Source: an uncultured bacterium (GTDB lineage: Bacteria > Actinomycetota > Coriobacteriia > Coriobacteriales > Coriobacteriaceae). Taken from it: a stretch of DNA of 36,821 nucleotides. Made by a program: the position numbers and the translations under genes. Below are positions 15,150-22,377 of the stretch, in pieces (the first letter of the stretch is position 1; the number at the start of each line of letters is the position of its first letter). The notes under the pieces are model-generated. The model was not told the origin of the DNA, did no database searches, and saw only the letters and a program-made list of their open reading frames with translations. The stretch is from positions 1 to 36,821 of the forward strand of contig CAJMMD010000022.1 of the NCBI GenBank assembly GCA_905214465.1, given 5' to 3'.

Positions 15150-15158
15150 TGCTAAAAT
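15150..15158 (+). promoter_or_regulatory. Extended -10 promoter of the mihF operon
   Basis: TGC-TAAAAT, 45 bases upstream of the mihF ATG. It matches the TGC-TAnnnT pattern seen before rpmB, adhE and rpsT. A second, weaker candidate lies at about 15082-15110 (TTGCAC, 17 bp, TAACCT). Confidence 0.5.
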
Positions 15159-15202
15159 GCCAATTATTGAATCAGATATAACCCGACTATTTGGAGGTAC
15201 GA

Positions 15203-15511
15203 ATGGCACTCCCTCAGCTTACCGACGAGCAGCGCAAGCAGGCTCTTGAGAAGGCTGCTGCCGCACGTCACGCCCGCGCTGAGCTTCGCGAGCAGATCAA
15301 GAAGGGCGAGAAGTCCCTCGAGTCCGTGCTCAACTCCGATGACCCCATCGCTTCCCGCATGAAGGTTTCCACCCTCATCGAGTCTCTCCCCGGTTATGGC
15401 AAGGCCAAGGCCGCCAAGATCATGGAGGAGCTCGGTATCTCCGCTACTCGTCGCGTCCAGGGCCTCGGTGTCCGTCAGCGCGAGCAGCTCCTCGAGCAGC
15501 TGACCAAATAA
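15203..15511 (+). CDS. mihF: Integration host factor, actinobacterial type (mIHF)
   Basis: Small DNA-binding nucleoid protein of the actinobacterial IHF family, unrelated to the proteobacterial IHF subunits. The 102 residues have a helical, charged N-terminal half (QRKQALEKAAAARHARAEL) and a helix-two-turn-helix C-terminal half (LIESLPGYGKAKAAKIMEEL, then RRVQGLGVRQREQLL), the recognisable core of the family. ATG at 15203 is preceded by GGAGGT; a longer ORF from 15191 includes the Shine-Dalgarno and is rejected. It sits just before gmk and rpoZ, the conserved actinobacterial order, and is strong evidence for an actinomycete. Confidence 0.94.
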   Translation: MALPQLTDEQRKQALEKAAAARHARAELREQIKKGEKSLESVLNSDDPIASRMKVSTLIESLPGYGKAKAAKIMEELGISATRRVQGLGVRQREQLLEQLTK

Positions 15512-16081
15512 GTGAGCGCTCAGGATTCCAAGCTCTTTGTGATTTCTGGACCGTCAGGCGCAGGCAAGGGTACGCTCGTCACTCGTGTGCGCGAGCGCCG
15601 CTCGAACCTGGGTCTGACGGTTTCGGCTACCACGCGAGCACCACGCAAAGGTGAGGTCGACGGCGTCAACTACTTTTTTCTGACGCGCGAGGAGTTCGAC
15701 CGCCGCGTGGCAAACGGTGAGTTTGTTGAGTGGGCCGAGGTCCACGGTAACTGCTACGGCACGTTGGTGAGCGAGGTCACATCCAAGCTCGCCTCGGGCT
15801 CGTCTCTGATTTTGGAGATCGATGTCCAGGGCGCCCTGCAGGTGAAGGAGCGTTTCCCCGAGGCCGTGCTGATCTTTATCAAGCCGCCTTCGCTTGAGGT
15901 GCTCCGCGAGCGTCTAGTCGGTCGCGGTACCGAGACGCCCGAGACGATTGAGCTGCGTATGGCAAACGCCGCCGATGAGCTTGCCCTTGCCGACCGCTAC
16001 GACGACGTCGTGGTGAATGACGATCTCGACCGCGCGACCGATGAGCTCGTTCGCGTTCTCGATATGCATGAAAGGATCTGA
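15512..16081 (+). CDS. gmk: Guanylate kinase
   Basis: Phosphorylates GMP to GDP. The 189 residues contain the P-loop ISGPSGAGKGTL (residues 11-22), the GMP-binding region SATTRAPRKGEVDGVNYFF and EIDVQGALQV. GTG at 15512 follows the mihF stop at once with no clear ribosome binding site, so translation is probably coupled. The C-terminal NAADELALADRYDDVVVND matches the usual family end. Confidence 0.95.
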   Translation: MSAQDSKLFVISGPSGAGKGTLVTRVRERRSNLGLTVSATTRAPRKGEVDGVNYFFLTREEFDRRVANGEFVEWAEVHGNCYGTLVSEVTSKLASGSSLILEIDVQGALQVKERFPEAVLIFIKPPSLEVLRERLVGRGTETPETIELRMANAADELALADRYDDVVVNDDLDRATDELVRVLDMHERI

Positions 16082-16086
16082 GGTCC

Positions 16087-16368
16087 GTGTCCGTTGTAAA
16101 GCCTTGCATTGACGATCTTCTGGAGAAGACCGATCACAACCGCTTCCTGCTCGCTTCGCTTGCCTCCAAGCGCGCCTGCGACATCAATAGCATGCTGCGT
16201 GGCCAGCACAACCGCGTGCTTGCCGTTCAGGATGTCGATGACATCACCATCGGGCTTTCCGGTGCCGATACCATCTCGATGGCTATGGACGAGATTGTCG
16301 ACGGCGACATCTCTTACGACGAGGCCCGTTACGAGAAGGCGCTCGGCCACAAGGTTGCTGAAGCCTAA
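16087..16368 (+). CDS. rpoZ: DNA-directed RNA polymerase omega subunit
   Basis: The 93-residue omega subunit helps assemble and stabilise the beta' subunit. The conserved core FLLASLASKRACDINSML is near residues 20-37, and the C-terminus is GHKVAEA. GTG at 16087 has TGAGG just upstream, overlapping the gmk stop. thiI starts directly after its stop. Confidence 0.92.
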   Translation: MSVVKPCIDDLLEKTDHNRFLLASLASKRACDINSMLRGQHNRVLAVQDVDDITIGLSGADTISMAMDEIVDGDISYDEARYEKALGHKVAEA

Positions 16369-17613
16369 ATGGCGGCTCGCGTCTGCCTAGTCCACTATCA
16401 CGAGGTTGGGCTGAAGGGCAAGAACCGCGCACATTTTGAGCATATCCTCATGGATAACATCAAGGCGGCCTTGGCCGCCTTTTCCGTGAACGCCGTGTCT
16501 CGAATTTCCGGTTATATCCTCGTGACCTTTAACGAGCATCAGGCCGACGAGGCGGCGCGTGTCATCCGCACCGTCCCCGGCGTTGCCCGTGTGTCTTTGG
16601 CGTATCACACCAACCGCGACCCGCAGGAGTACTGCGCCGCCGCTGTGAAGGCGCTGCGCGAGTTTGGTTCCTTCGATTCGTTTAAGGTGCACGCCAAGCG
16701 CTCCAATACTGACTATGAGCTCACCTCGATCGATATCAATCGACAGGTTGGCGAGGTGCTGTGTGAGGTGTTTCCCGATAAAAAGGTCCAGATGCACGAC
16801 CCCGACGCGATGGTGCACGTTCTGGTGGTTCAGGGTAGTGTCTACGTGTATGCGCGCTCCGAGCGCGGCGTTGGCGGCCTTCCGGTGGGTTCTGCCGGCA
16901 AGGTCGTGACGCTTCTGTCGTCGGGTATCGATTCTCCGGTGGCGACCTGGATGCTCGCGCGTCGCGGCGCGGTGTGCGTGCCGGTGCATTTCTCCGGTCG
17001 TCCGCAGACGCCCGACACGAGTGAATACCTGGTGCAGGACATCATCCGTGCGCTTGAGCCGGGTGTCCAGATCGGCCGCCTGTACGTGGTGCCGTTTGGC
17101 GACTGCCAGCGTGAGATTTCGGTCACCTGTCCCAGCAACCTGCGCGTGATCATGTATCGCCGCATTATGTATTCGGTTGCTGAGCGCATTGCACACATCG
17201 AGGGTGCCAGGGCCATCGTTACGGGCGAATCGCTTGGGCAGGTTGCCTCCCAAACGCTTGAGAACATCATGGCCGTCAACGAAGCCGTGAAGATTCCCGT
17301 GTTCCGTCCTCTCATCGGTTCGGACAAACAGGAGATCATCGCACGCGCCGAGGAGATCGGTACGTTCGATATCTCGACTGAGGCCGCTCCCGACTGCTGC
17401 ACGCTGTTTATGCCGCGTCGTCCCGAGACGCACGCCAAACTCGATGCCGTGCACGAGGCCTGGGAGCTGTTCGACCACGAGGAGATGATTGAGCGCCTGC
17501 TCAAGCAGACCGAGTACATCGACTTCGAGAGCAACACATATAAGGCCCCTAAGACCTTAAAACGCAAACATTCGGAGCTTGCTCCGCGTGAGATTTACCA
17601 AGATCACGAGTAA
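16369..17613 (+). CDS. thiI: tRNA 4-thiouridine synthase / thiamine sulfurtransferase ThiI
   Basis: Adenylates U8 of tRNA for 4-thiouridine formation and, in some species, supplies sulfur for thiamine. The 414 residues comprise an N-terminal ferredoxin-like plus THUMP region (about 1-165) and a PP-loop ATPase domain with LLSSGIDSPVATWML (about 180-194). PDCCTLFMPRRPETHA near residue 340 is the typical ThiI segment. The C-terminal rhodanese domain of the E. coli protein is absent, as in most Gram-positives, so sulfur must come from a separate partner. ATG at 16369 abuts the rpoZ stop. A strong terminator follows. Confidence 0.95.
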   Translation: MAARVCLVHYHEVGLKGKNRAHFEHILMDNIKAALAAFSVNAVSRISGYILVTFNEHQADEAARVIRTVPGVARVSLAYHTNRDPQEYCAAAVKALREFGSFDSFKVHAKRSNTDYELTSIDINRQVGEVLCEVFPDKKVQMHDPDAMVHVLVVQGSVYVYARSERGVGGLPVGSAGKVVTLLSSGIDSPVATWMLARRGAVCVPVHFSGRPQTPDTSEYLVQDIIRALEPGVQIGRLYVVPFGDCQREISVTCPSNLRVIMYRRIMYSVAERIAHIEGARAIVTGESLGQVASQTLENIMAVNEAVKIPVFRPLIGSDKQEIIARAEEIGTFDISTEAAPDCCTLFMPRRPETHAKLDAVHEAWELFDHEEMIERLLKQTEYIDFESNTYKAPKTLKRKHSELAPREIYQDHE

Positions 17614-17624
17614 ATTTGTGCATA

Positions 17625-17656
17625 GACCGACGATGCGCCTGCATCGTCGGTCTTTT
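17625..17656 (+). terminator. Intrinsic terminator after thiI
   Basis: GACCGACGATGC (17625-17636) and GCATCGTCGGTC (17641-17652) form a perfect 12-bp stem with loop GCCT, followed by TTTT. Confidence 0.93.
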
Positions 17657-17737
17657 GCTATCTGGGCATTTTGCGGCTAAGTGTTCATTTGCTGACGTTT
17701 GCCTGAATAAATGGACAGATTTGTGCAAGGTTTTGGT

Positions 17738-17769
17738 CGGTTTTTGGTTTGACCGCAAAAACCGGTTTT
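17738..17769 (+). terminator. Second hairpin before comEA
   Basis: CGGTTTTTG (17738-17746) pairs with CAAAAACCG (17756-17764), then GTTTT. It may be a back-up terminator or part of the comEA leader. No clear promoter is seen in 17657-17826. Confidence 0.45.
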
Positions 17770-17826
17770 GGGGCGTGGCTGTTGTGGAGCTCCTTTCCTG
17801 ACACGATGGTGTTGGGAGGTTTTGCT

Positions 17827-18540
17827 ATGGCGCAGCGCGAACAACACGAACGAGTCAAAAAGATGGACCGCTGGGCGGGCAAGCTGCTCGGTCATAAGGC
17901 AGTGGTGATGGCGATACTGGTCGTCATTGCGATGGCGAGTGGGCTGGCGATGGCGAACCTTGGCGGCGGTGCCGGCGGTGTGTCGTTTGAGCGCACTGAT
18001 GGTTCGGGCACGTTAGTGGTGCCGGGATCCGGCGATGCTTCGAGCGGAAAGACATCCGAAGGCTCTTCGCCTAAGGCGTCTGCCGCGGCAGAGGTCTATG
18101 TCGATGTTGATGGCGCCGTGGTGTCACCCGGTGTATATCGCCTCAAAGACGGGGCGCGGGTGGCTCAGGCGATTGATGCCGCCGGCGGGCTGGCGCCCGA
18201 AGCAGACGTTACGGGGCTTAATCGTGCATCCAAGGTCACTGATGGACAAAAAATTCACGTTCCAACGGTAGGGGAGCAGCAGGTGTCCATTGCGGAAGCC
18301 GGTGTTGATGGTGGGGCTTCCGCATCATCAGGCGTCGGTGGCGCAACAGGCCTAGTAAACATTAATACGGCAAGCTCGGCAGAGCTGCAGACGCTCTCGG
18401 GAATCGGTCCCTCAATGGCACAGTCGATTATCGATGAGCGGACAAAGAACGGTGCTTTTGCTTCGGTTGACGATCTGATGCGCGTGTCGGGAATCGGCGA
18501 GAAGAAGCTTGCCAAAATCAAAGATTGCATCTGCGTATGA
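17827..18540 (+). CDS. comEA: ComEA: DNA-binding competence protein
   Basis: Membrane-anchored receptor that binds incoming double-stranded DNA during natural transformation. The 237 residues contain a short basic cytosolic N-terminus, one membrane helix (about 24-46), a low-complexity linker (47-88), an SLBB domain (about 90-146, VYVDVDGAVVSPGVYRLKDG) and a C-terminal helix-hairpin-helix pair (about 177-234, VNINTASSAELQTLSGIG and SGIGEKKLAKI) that contacts DNA. ATG at 17827 has GGGAGG eight bases upstream; a longer ORF from 17749 is rejected for lack of one. It overlaps comEC by four bases (ATGA). Confidence 0.93.
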   Translation: MAQREQHERVKKMDRWAGKLLGHKAVVMAILVVIAMASGLAMANLGGGAGGVSFERTDGSGTLVVPGSGDASSGKTSEGSSPKASAAAEVYVDVDGAVVSPGVYRLKDGARVAQAIDAAGGLAPEADVTGLNRASKVTDGQKIHVPTVGEQQVSIAEAGVDGGASASSGVGGATGLVNINTASSAELQTLSGIGPSMAQSIIDERTKNGAFASVDDLMRVSGIGEKKLAKIKDCICV

Positions 18541-20840
18541 GTGCGACCGAGCGAGAGCACGTGATACCTCCGCGGCCCCTGATTCCGTGGACGATGGCCC
18601 TGTGTGCCGGCATGTGCGTGAGCTGCGCCTTGGTGCTCAGCATAGCCGCTGATGCGCTGCTGAGGGAGCGGGCGACGGCGGTCGGGCCGCTATGGGCCAT
18701 TCCCGTTGCGGCAGCGGTTTTCGTTGTGCTGGCTCACTCTTGTGCGAGGCTTGCCCCTTTGAAGCGGTGGCTGTATGCCGCGTCCGTCGGTCTCGTGGCG
18801 GGAGCGGTCGTCTCGGCGTGGTGGGCTGTGGGTGCGCTCAGCGCCTCGAGGGCGCTCGACGGTCGAGCGGCAAGCGGCCTCGAGTTTGTCGTGCAGGGTG
18901 ATCCATCCATAAACGACGACGTGTATTCCTATACCTGCGAGGCACGCGCGGACGGTAAGAACTTGGCAACGGTTCGCCTATCGTGTGATCGTGAGCTCAA
19001 GGTCGGGGCGCACGTGCGTGTTATCGGTCGCGTTTCACGTTTTGAGAACGATGCATATGGACGATCGCGCGTGCTCCGAGGCGAGGTGCGCAAGGCTAAA
19101 GCCGTTCGAGTCGTGTCGGTCGATGAGGGCTCTCCGGTGCCGCTGCTTCGGCTGAGAAATGGGCTGCTTGCGTCCATCGCGCCTGCGACCGACCCGGCGC
19201 GGGCGCTCATAGCCGGTGTCGCCTGCGGTCGTTCGGCCGAGCTGCGCGCCCAGCCGGCGGGCGACTGGTTTTCGGTGACGGGAACGGCGCATCTTATCGC
19301 CGTCTCGGGCAGCCATTTGGCTATCGTGGGGTTTGTAATCGAGGGTGTATTGCAAAAGACTCGGTGCTCACGTGGTCTTCAGCGGGCGATATTGGCGATA
19401 ACGCTTGTCGGCTATGCTGCCTTTACGGGGGCGTCTCCCTCGGCCGTGCGTGCGTGCTGCATGGTGTTCGTGACGCTTGTCGTAAACGGCGCGGGGCGTC
19501 GTCGGCACGGCCTTTCGGCACTCTTCGTAACCATGTCCATCTTTGTGCTACTGCGGCCGACGGTGCTGTTCGAGATGGGCTTTCAACTCTCGTGTGCCAG
19601 CGTCTTAGCCATTCTGTGCTTTTGTCCCTATGCGACCTACGCTTTGGGTGAGCTAGGTGTGCCATCAGGCTTTGCCAGCGTGCTTTCCGTCACGCTGTGC
19701 TCACAACTGGCGACACTTCCCATTACCATTCCTGCCTTCGGTACATTCTCGCTCATTGCTCCGTTGGCAAATGCGGTCATCGGTCCGGTGGTGAGCGTAC
19801 TGCTCGCTGTGTCGATCGTGCTGGCTCCCTTTTCGCTCGTGGGACCGTTGCGGACTTGGGCGCTCGTTGTGCCCATGATTGCCGCCCGTTGCGCGCTGTT
19901 CTTCGAGCAGCTGTTTGCCGCCGTGCCGGGTGCATACGTGAGCGTGCCGCCCGATAGCATGTGGATTTACCTAGTGCCGTGTTTTCTGGCGGTTCTGCTG
20001 GTCTGGTGGCCGCGTCCCCGTGCACGTCCTATGGCGGCGGGGCTTGCATGCCTGATGCTCTTGGCTGCGATTCCGTACGTCTATTGGGATCGATTCGCTC
20101 CGCCTTCGGTGACGGTGCTCGATGTGGGCCAGGCCGATGCGATTCTTATCCGCCAAGGCGGCGCAGTAGCTCTCGTCGACTGCGGGCTCGACGAGCGTGT
20201 GGTTGCGGCGTTGGTTCGCAATAACGTGCACCATATCGATGCCGTTTTTGTGACGCATTGGGATGAGGACCACTGGGGTGGTTTGCCTGCCGTGCTCGAA
20301 CAGTTTTCGGTCGGAACGATTGCCGTGGCGGCGGATGCGCTGGAGGATGCTCCTGCCGAGGTATTGAACCGACCTGGCGTGGAGTATCGGCAGGTGCGCC
20401 GTGGGGATGCGGTCGACATCGGCTTATTTTGCGCTCGCGTGATGTGGCCATTCGAGTTCGTGGATGGCGAGGGAAATGAGGACTCGCTTGTCCTGCTGCT
20501 CTCTTATGTTCAGGAAGGCAAGGGCCTTCGTATGCTCCTCACCGGTGATGCCGAGCTCGACCAAGAACGGGAATTCGCGCAGGAGGTGGGGGATATCGAT
20601 GTCCTTAAACTTGGGCATCACGGCTCCAAGGTTTCAGTCGATGGCGAGTTGCTGGGCGTCCTGAAGCCCGAGCTTTCCCTCGCGAGCGCGGGCGAGGGGA
20701 ATCGATACGGCCATCCGTCCGATGCCTGCATCGATGCCGTTAAGGAAGCGGGTGGTGTGTTCGCGTGTACCATCGAACACGGCGACATTACCGTCGCACC
20801 GACTGCGAATGGCTTTGTGATGCGATGCCAGCGACCGTGA
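18537..20840 (+). CDS. comEC: ComEC/Rec2: DNA-uptake membrane channel with metallo-beta-lactamase domain
   Basis: Polytopic membrane protein that passes single-stranded DNA into the cell. The 767 residues contain N-terminal membrane helices, an OB-like soluble part (about 100-215), the Competence channel region with many helices (about 230-500, including AVSGSHLAIVGFVIEG), and a C-terminal metallo-beta-lactamase domain with FVTHWDEDHWGGL near 571-583 and LKLGHHGSKVS further on. The HxDxDH metal site is intact, suggesting the nuclease-like domain is active. The start overlaps the comEA stop, so the pair is translated together. No pilus genes are in the window, so competence itself cannot be concluded. 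Confidence 0.93.
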   Translation: MSATEREHVIPPRPLIPWTMALCAGMCVSCALVLSIAADALLRERATAVGPLWAIPVAAAVFVVLAHSCARLAPLKRWLYAASVGLVAGAVVSAWWAVGALSASRALDGRAASGLEFVVQGDPSINDDVYSYTCEARADGKNLATVRLSCDRELKVGAHVRVIGRVSRFENDAYGRSRVLRGEVRKAKAVRVVSVDEGSPVPLLRLRNGLLASIAPATDPARALIAGVACGRSAELRAQPAGDWFSVTGTAHLIAVSGSHLAIVGFVIEGVLQKTRCSRGLQRAILAITLVGYAAFTGASPSAVRACCMVFVTLVVNGAGRRRHGLSALFVTMSIFVLLRPTVLFEMGFQLSCASVLAILCFCPYATYALGELGVPSGFASVLSVTLCSQLATLPITIPAFGTFSLIAPLANAVIGPVVSVLLAVSIVLAPFSLVGPLRTWALVVPMIAARCALFFEQLFAAVPGAYVSVPPDSMWIYLVPCFLAVLLVWWPRPRARPMAAGLACLMLLAAIPYVYWDRFAPPSVTVLDVGQADAILIRQGGAVALVDCGLDERVVAALVRNNVHHIDAVFVTHWDEDHWGGLPAVLEQFSVGTIAVAADALEDAPAEVLNRPGVEYRQVRRGDAVDIGLFCARVMWPFEFVDGEGNEDSLVLLLSYVQEGKGLRMLLTGDAELDQEREFAQEVGDIDVLKLGHHGSKVSVDGELLGVLKPELSLASAGEGNRYGHPSDACIDAVKEAGGVFACTIEHGDITVAPTANGFVMRCQRP

Positions 20841-20848
20841 CGACGTCG

Positions 20849-20878
20849 TTGGCGTGTGGTGGGCCCCTGGGCTAGAAT
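20849..20878 (+). promoter_or_regulatory. Candidate holA promoter
   Basis: TTGGCG (20849-20854), 18 bp, TAGAAT (20873-20878). Transcription would begin about 34 bases before the holA ATG. The GGGC before the -10 resembles the other promoters in the window. Confidence 0.5.
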
Positions 20879-20918
20879 GGCACGGAACGAATGCGAAGGC
20901 CTGCGGGAGGGGAGCGCA

Positions 20919-21881
20919 ATGTCCGAAACCGGTTTGCTGCCGGCATATCTGATCGTCGGTACCGATGGAGTTAAGCGCGATCACGCCGTCTCGCGTATGA
21001 AAGCGCGTCTGGAAAAGTCGGGTATGGTCGAGTTCAACCTCGACGAGCGAGACATGACCAAGGACCCCGATATCGAGTCCATTATCGGATCGCTTAACAC
21101 CTTTCCGATGGGCAGCGAGTTTCGTCTGGTAATCCTCGATGGCTGCTCAAAGCTCGCCAAGGCGGTCTCGGAGCCGCTCGTTGGGTATCTGGCGAGTCCC
21201 AGCCCCACTACGGTCTGCCTCATCATCGCCGACTCACTTGCCAAGAATACGCGCCTGTATAAGGCAATCGCCAAGATCGACAAGAAGGCTATCGTCAATT
21301 GCTCGGGTACCAAGCGCTGGGAACTGCCGCGCCGTGTTCAGCAGATGGCGACGCAGCGCGGTAAGTCGATTTCGACGGCGGCCGCCGAGGAGCTCGTCTC
21401 GCGTTCGGGCGAAAACACGCGCATGCTCGATAACGACTTGGCTAAGCTTGCCCAGATGGTCGAGTCGCCTCAGATTGAACTTGCCGATGTTGAGCGCTGG
21501 ATTGTCCGTACGGCCGAGGTTCAACCCTGGGACTTCCTCAACGCCGTCTCGGCTCGCGATATGCGGCGATCGCTCGAGCTCTTCAATCTGCTGCCCGCCA
21601 AGAGCTATGTGTGGACCTACACGCTGCTGTGCGGTCGCATCCGTGAGCTGATCGTCGCCAAGGCGCTCGATGCGCGTGGACAGGGTCGTGAGCTGGCCGC
21701 AACGCTCAAGCTCCAGCCCTGGCAGGTCAAGAATCACCTGACTTGGGCGCGTCGCTTTTCGATGGCAGAGCTCGTCGCAGCGCTCGAGGGTGCGGTCGAT
21801 GTGGAGCTCGCGCTCAAGGGCTCTGCCGATTCTGAGACCGCGCTTTTGCTCTGGATTACGAACATCTTGAGAAAATCGTGA
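20919..21881 (+). CDS. holA: DNA polymerase III delta subunit
   Basis: Clamp-loader subunit that opens the sliding clamp. The 320 residues have the family's loosely conserved layout: an AAA+-like N-terminal part (PAYLIVGTDGVKRDHAVSRM), a helical middle (ISTAAAEELVSRSGENTRMLDNDLAKL) and the C-terminal collar domain (WDFLNAVSARDMRRSLELFNLL to LQPWQVKNHLTWARRF). ATG at 20919 is preceded by GGGAGGGGAG; the upstream in-frame start at 20856 is rejected. The order comEA-comEC-holA-rpsT is widely conserved in Gram-positive bacteria and supports the call despite the weak motifs. Confidence 0.9.
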   Translation: MSETGLLPAYLIVGTDGVKRDHAVSRMKARLEKSGMVEFNLDERDMTKDPDIESIIGSLNTFPMGSEFRLVILDGCSKLAKAVSEPLVGYLASPSPTTVCLIIADSLAKNTRLYKAIAKIDKKAIVNCSGTKRWELPRRVQQMATQRGKSISTAAAEELVSRSGENTRMLDNDLAKLAQMVESPQIELADVERWIVRTAEVQPWDFLNAVSARDMRRSLELFNLLPAKSYVWTYTLLCGRIRELIVAKALDARGQGRELAATLKLQPWQVKNHLTWARRFSMAELVAALEGAVDVELALKGSADSETALLLWITNILRKS

Positions 21882-21930
21882 TGATACCTGCCTATTTGAC
21901 AAATTCGTTCTATTCCTTTGAGGGGGAGCG

Positions 21931-21939
21931 TGCTATAGT
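21931..21939 (+). promoter_or_regulatory. Extended -10 promoter of rpsT
   Basis: TGC-TATAGT, identical to the rpmB element. A perfect TTGACA at 21896-21901 is 32 bp upstream of TATAGT, too far to act as its -35. A leader of about 68 bases is predicted before the GTG start. Confidence 0.6.
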
Positions 21940-22014
21940 AGGCGCTTGCATGACCTCACCGTGTCTCAGAGGTGTCATACATTTTTTGCAAGGAACTCGA
22001 AAGGAACTCCAGAA

Positions 22015-22281
22015 GTGGCAAACATCAAGTCTCAGAAGAAGCGTATCCGCACCAATGAGGCAGCTCGCATGCGTAACAAGGCTGTCAAGTCCGAGCTCAA
22101 GACGCTGACCAAGCACGTCCAGTCCGCCGTCGCCGAGGGCGACGCCGAGAAGGCCCAGGCTGCCCTCAAGACCGTTACCAAGCGTCTCGACATGGCTGCC
22201 GCCAAGCATGTTATCCACAAGAACCAGGCTTCCAACCGCAAGTCCGGTCTTGCCAAGCTCGTGAACAGCATCAACGCCTAA
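22015..22281 (+). CDS. rpsT: 30S ribosomal protein S20
   Basis: Small-subunit protein that binds 16S rRNA. The 88 residues are highly basic and begin MANIKSQKKRIRTNEAARMR, the family N-terminus; the middle KHVIHKNQASNRKSGLAKLV is typical. The start is GTG at 22015, with AAGGA ten bases upstream; the longer ORF from 21946 would cover the leader and is rejected. A non-ATG start is also used for S20 in E. coli (TTG), where it allows autoregulation, so the same may hold here (inference). Confidence 0.95.
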   Translation: MANIKSQKKRIRTNEAARMRNKAVKSELKTLTKHVQSAVAEGDAEKAQAALKTVTKRLDMAAAKHVIHKNQASNRKSGLAKLVNSINA

Positions 22282-22316
22282 GTTGTAAATTTCACACTAC
22301 ACAGATTACGCGCATA

Positions 22317-22352
22317 AATGGAGCCTGTTTTATGGAACAGGCTCCATTTTTT
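22317..22352 (+). terminator. Intrinsic terminator of rpsT
   Basis: AATGGAGCCTGTT (22317-22329) and AACAGGCTCCATT (22336-22348) form a 13-bp stem with a six-base loop, running into a T tract to 22352. Its T tract lies where the -35 region of the lepA promoter would be. Confidence 0.93.
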
Positions 22353-22355
22353 GTA

Positions 22356-22370
22356 CCGCTCGGGTAAGAT
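22356..22370 (+). promoter_or_regulatory. lepA promoter -10, placed for a leaderless transcript
   Basis: CCGCTCGGGTAAGAT ends in the -10 TAAGAT (22365-22370), only seven bases before the lepA ATG. The expected start of transcription therefore coincides with the start codon. Almost the same 15 bases precede the first dnaJ (26474-26488). Confidence 0.5.
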
Positions 22371-22377
22371 AGTCCGC

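Noticed and set aside
21896..21901. Perfect TTGACA as -35 of rpsT
   Set aside because: The spacing to the TATAGT at 21934 is 32 bp, and no -10 lies at 16-18 bp from it.
22318..22377. Upstream ATG for lepA
   Set aside because: It lies in the rpsT terminator stem and the added residues do not match the EF4 N-terminus.
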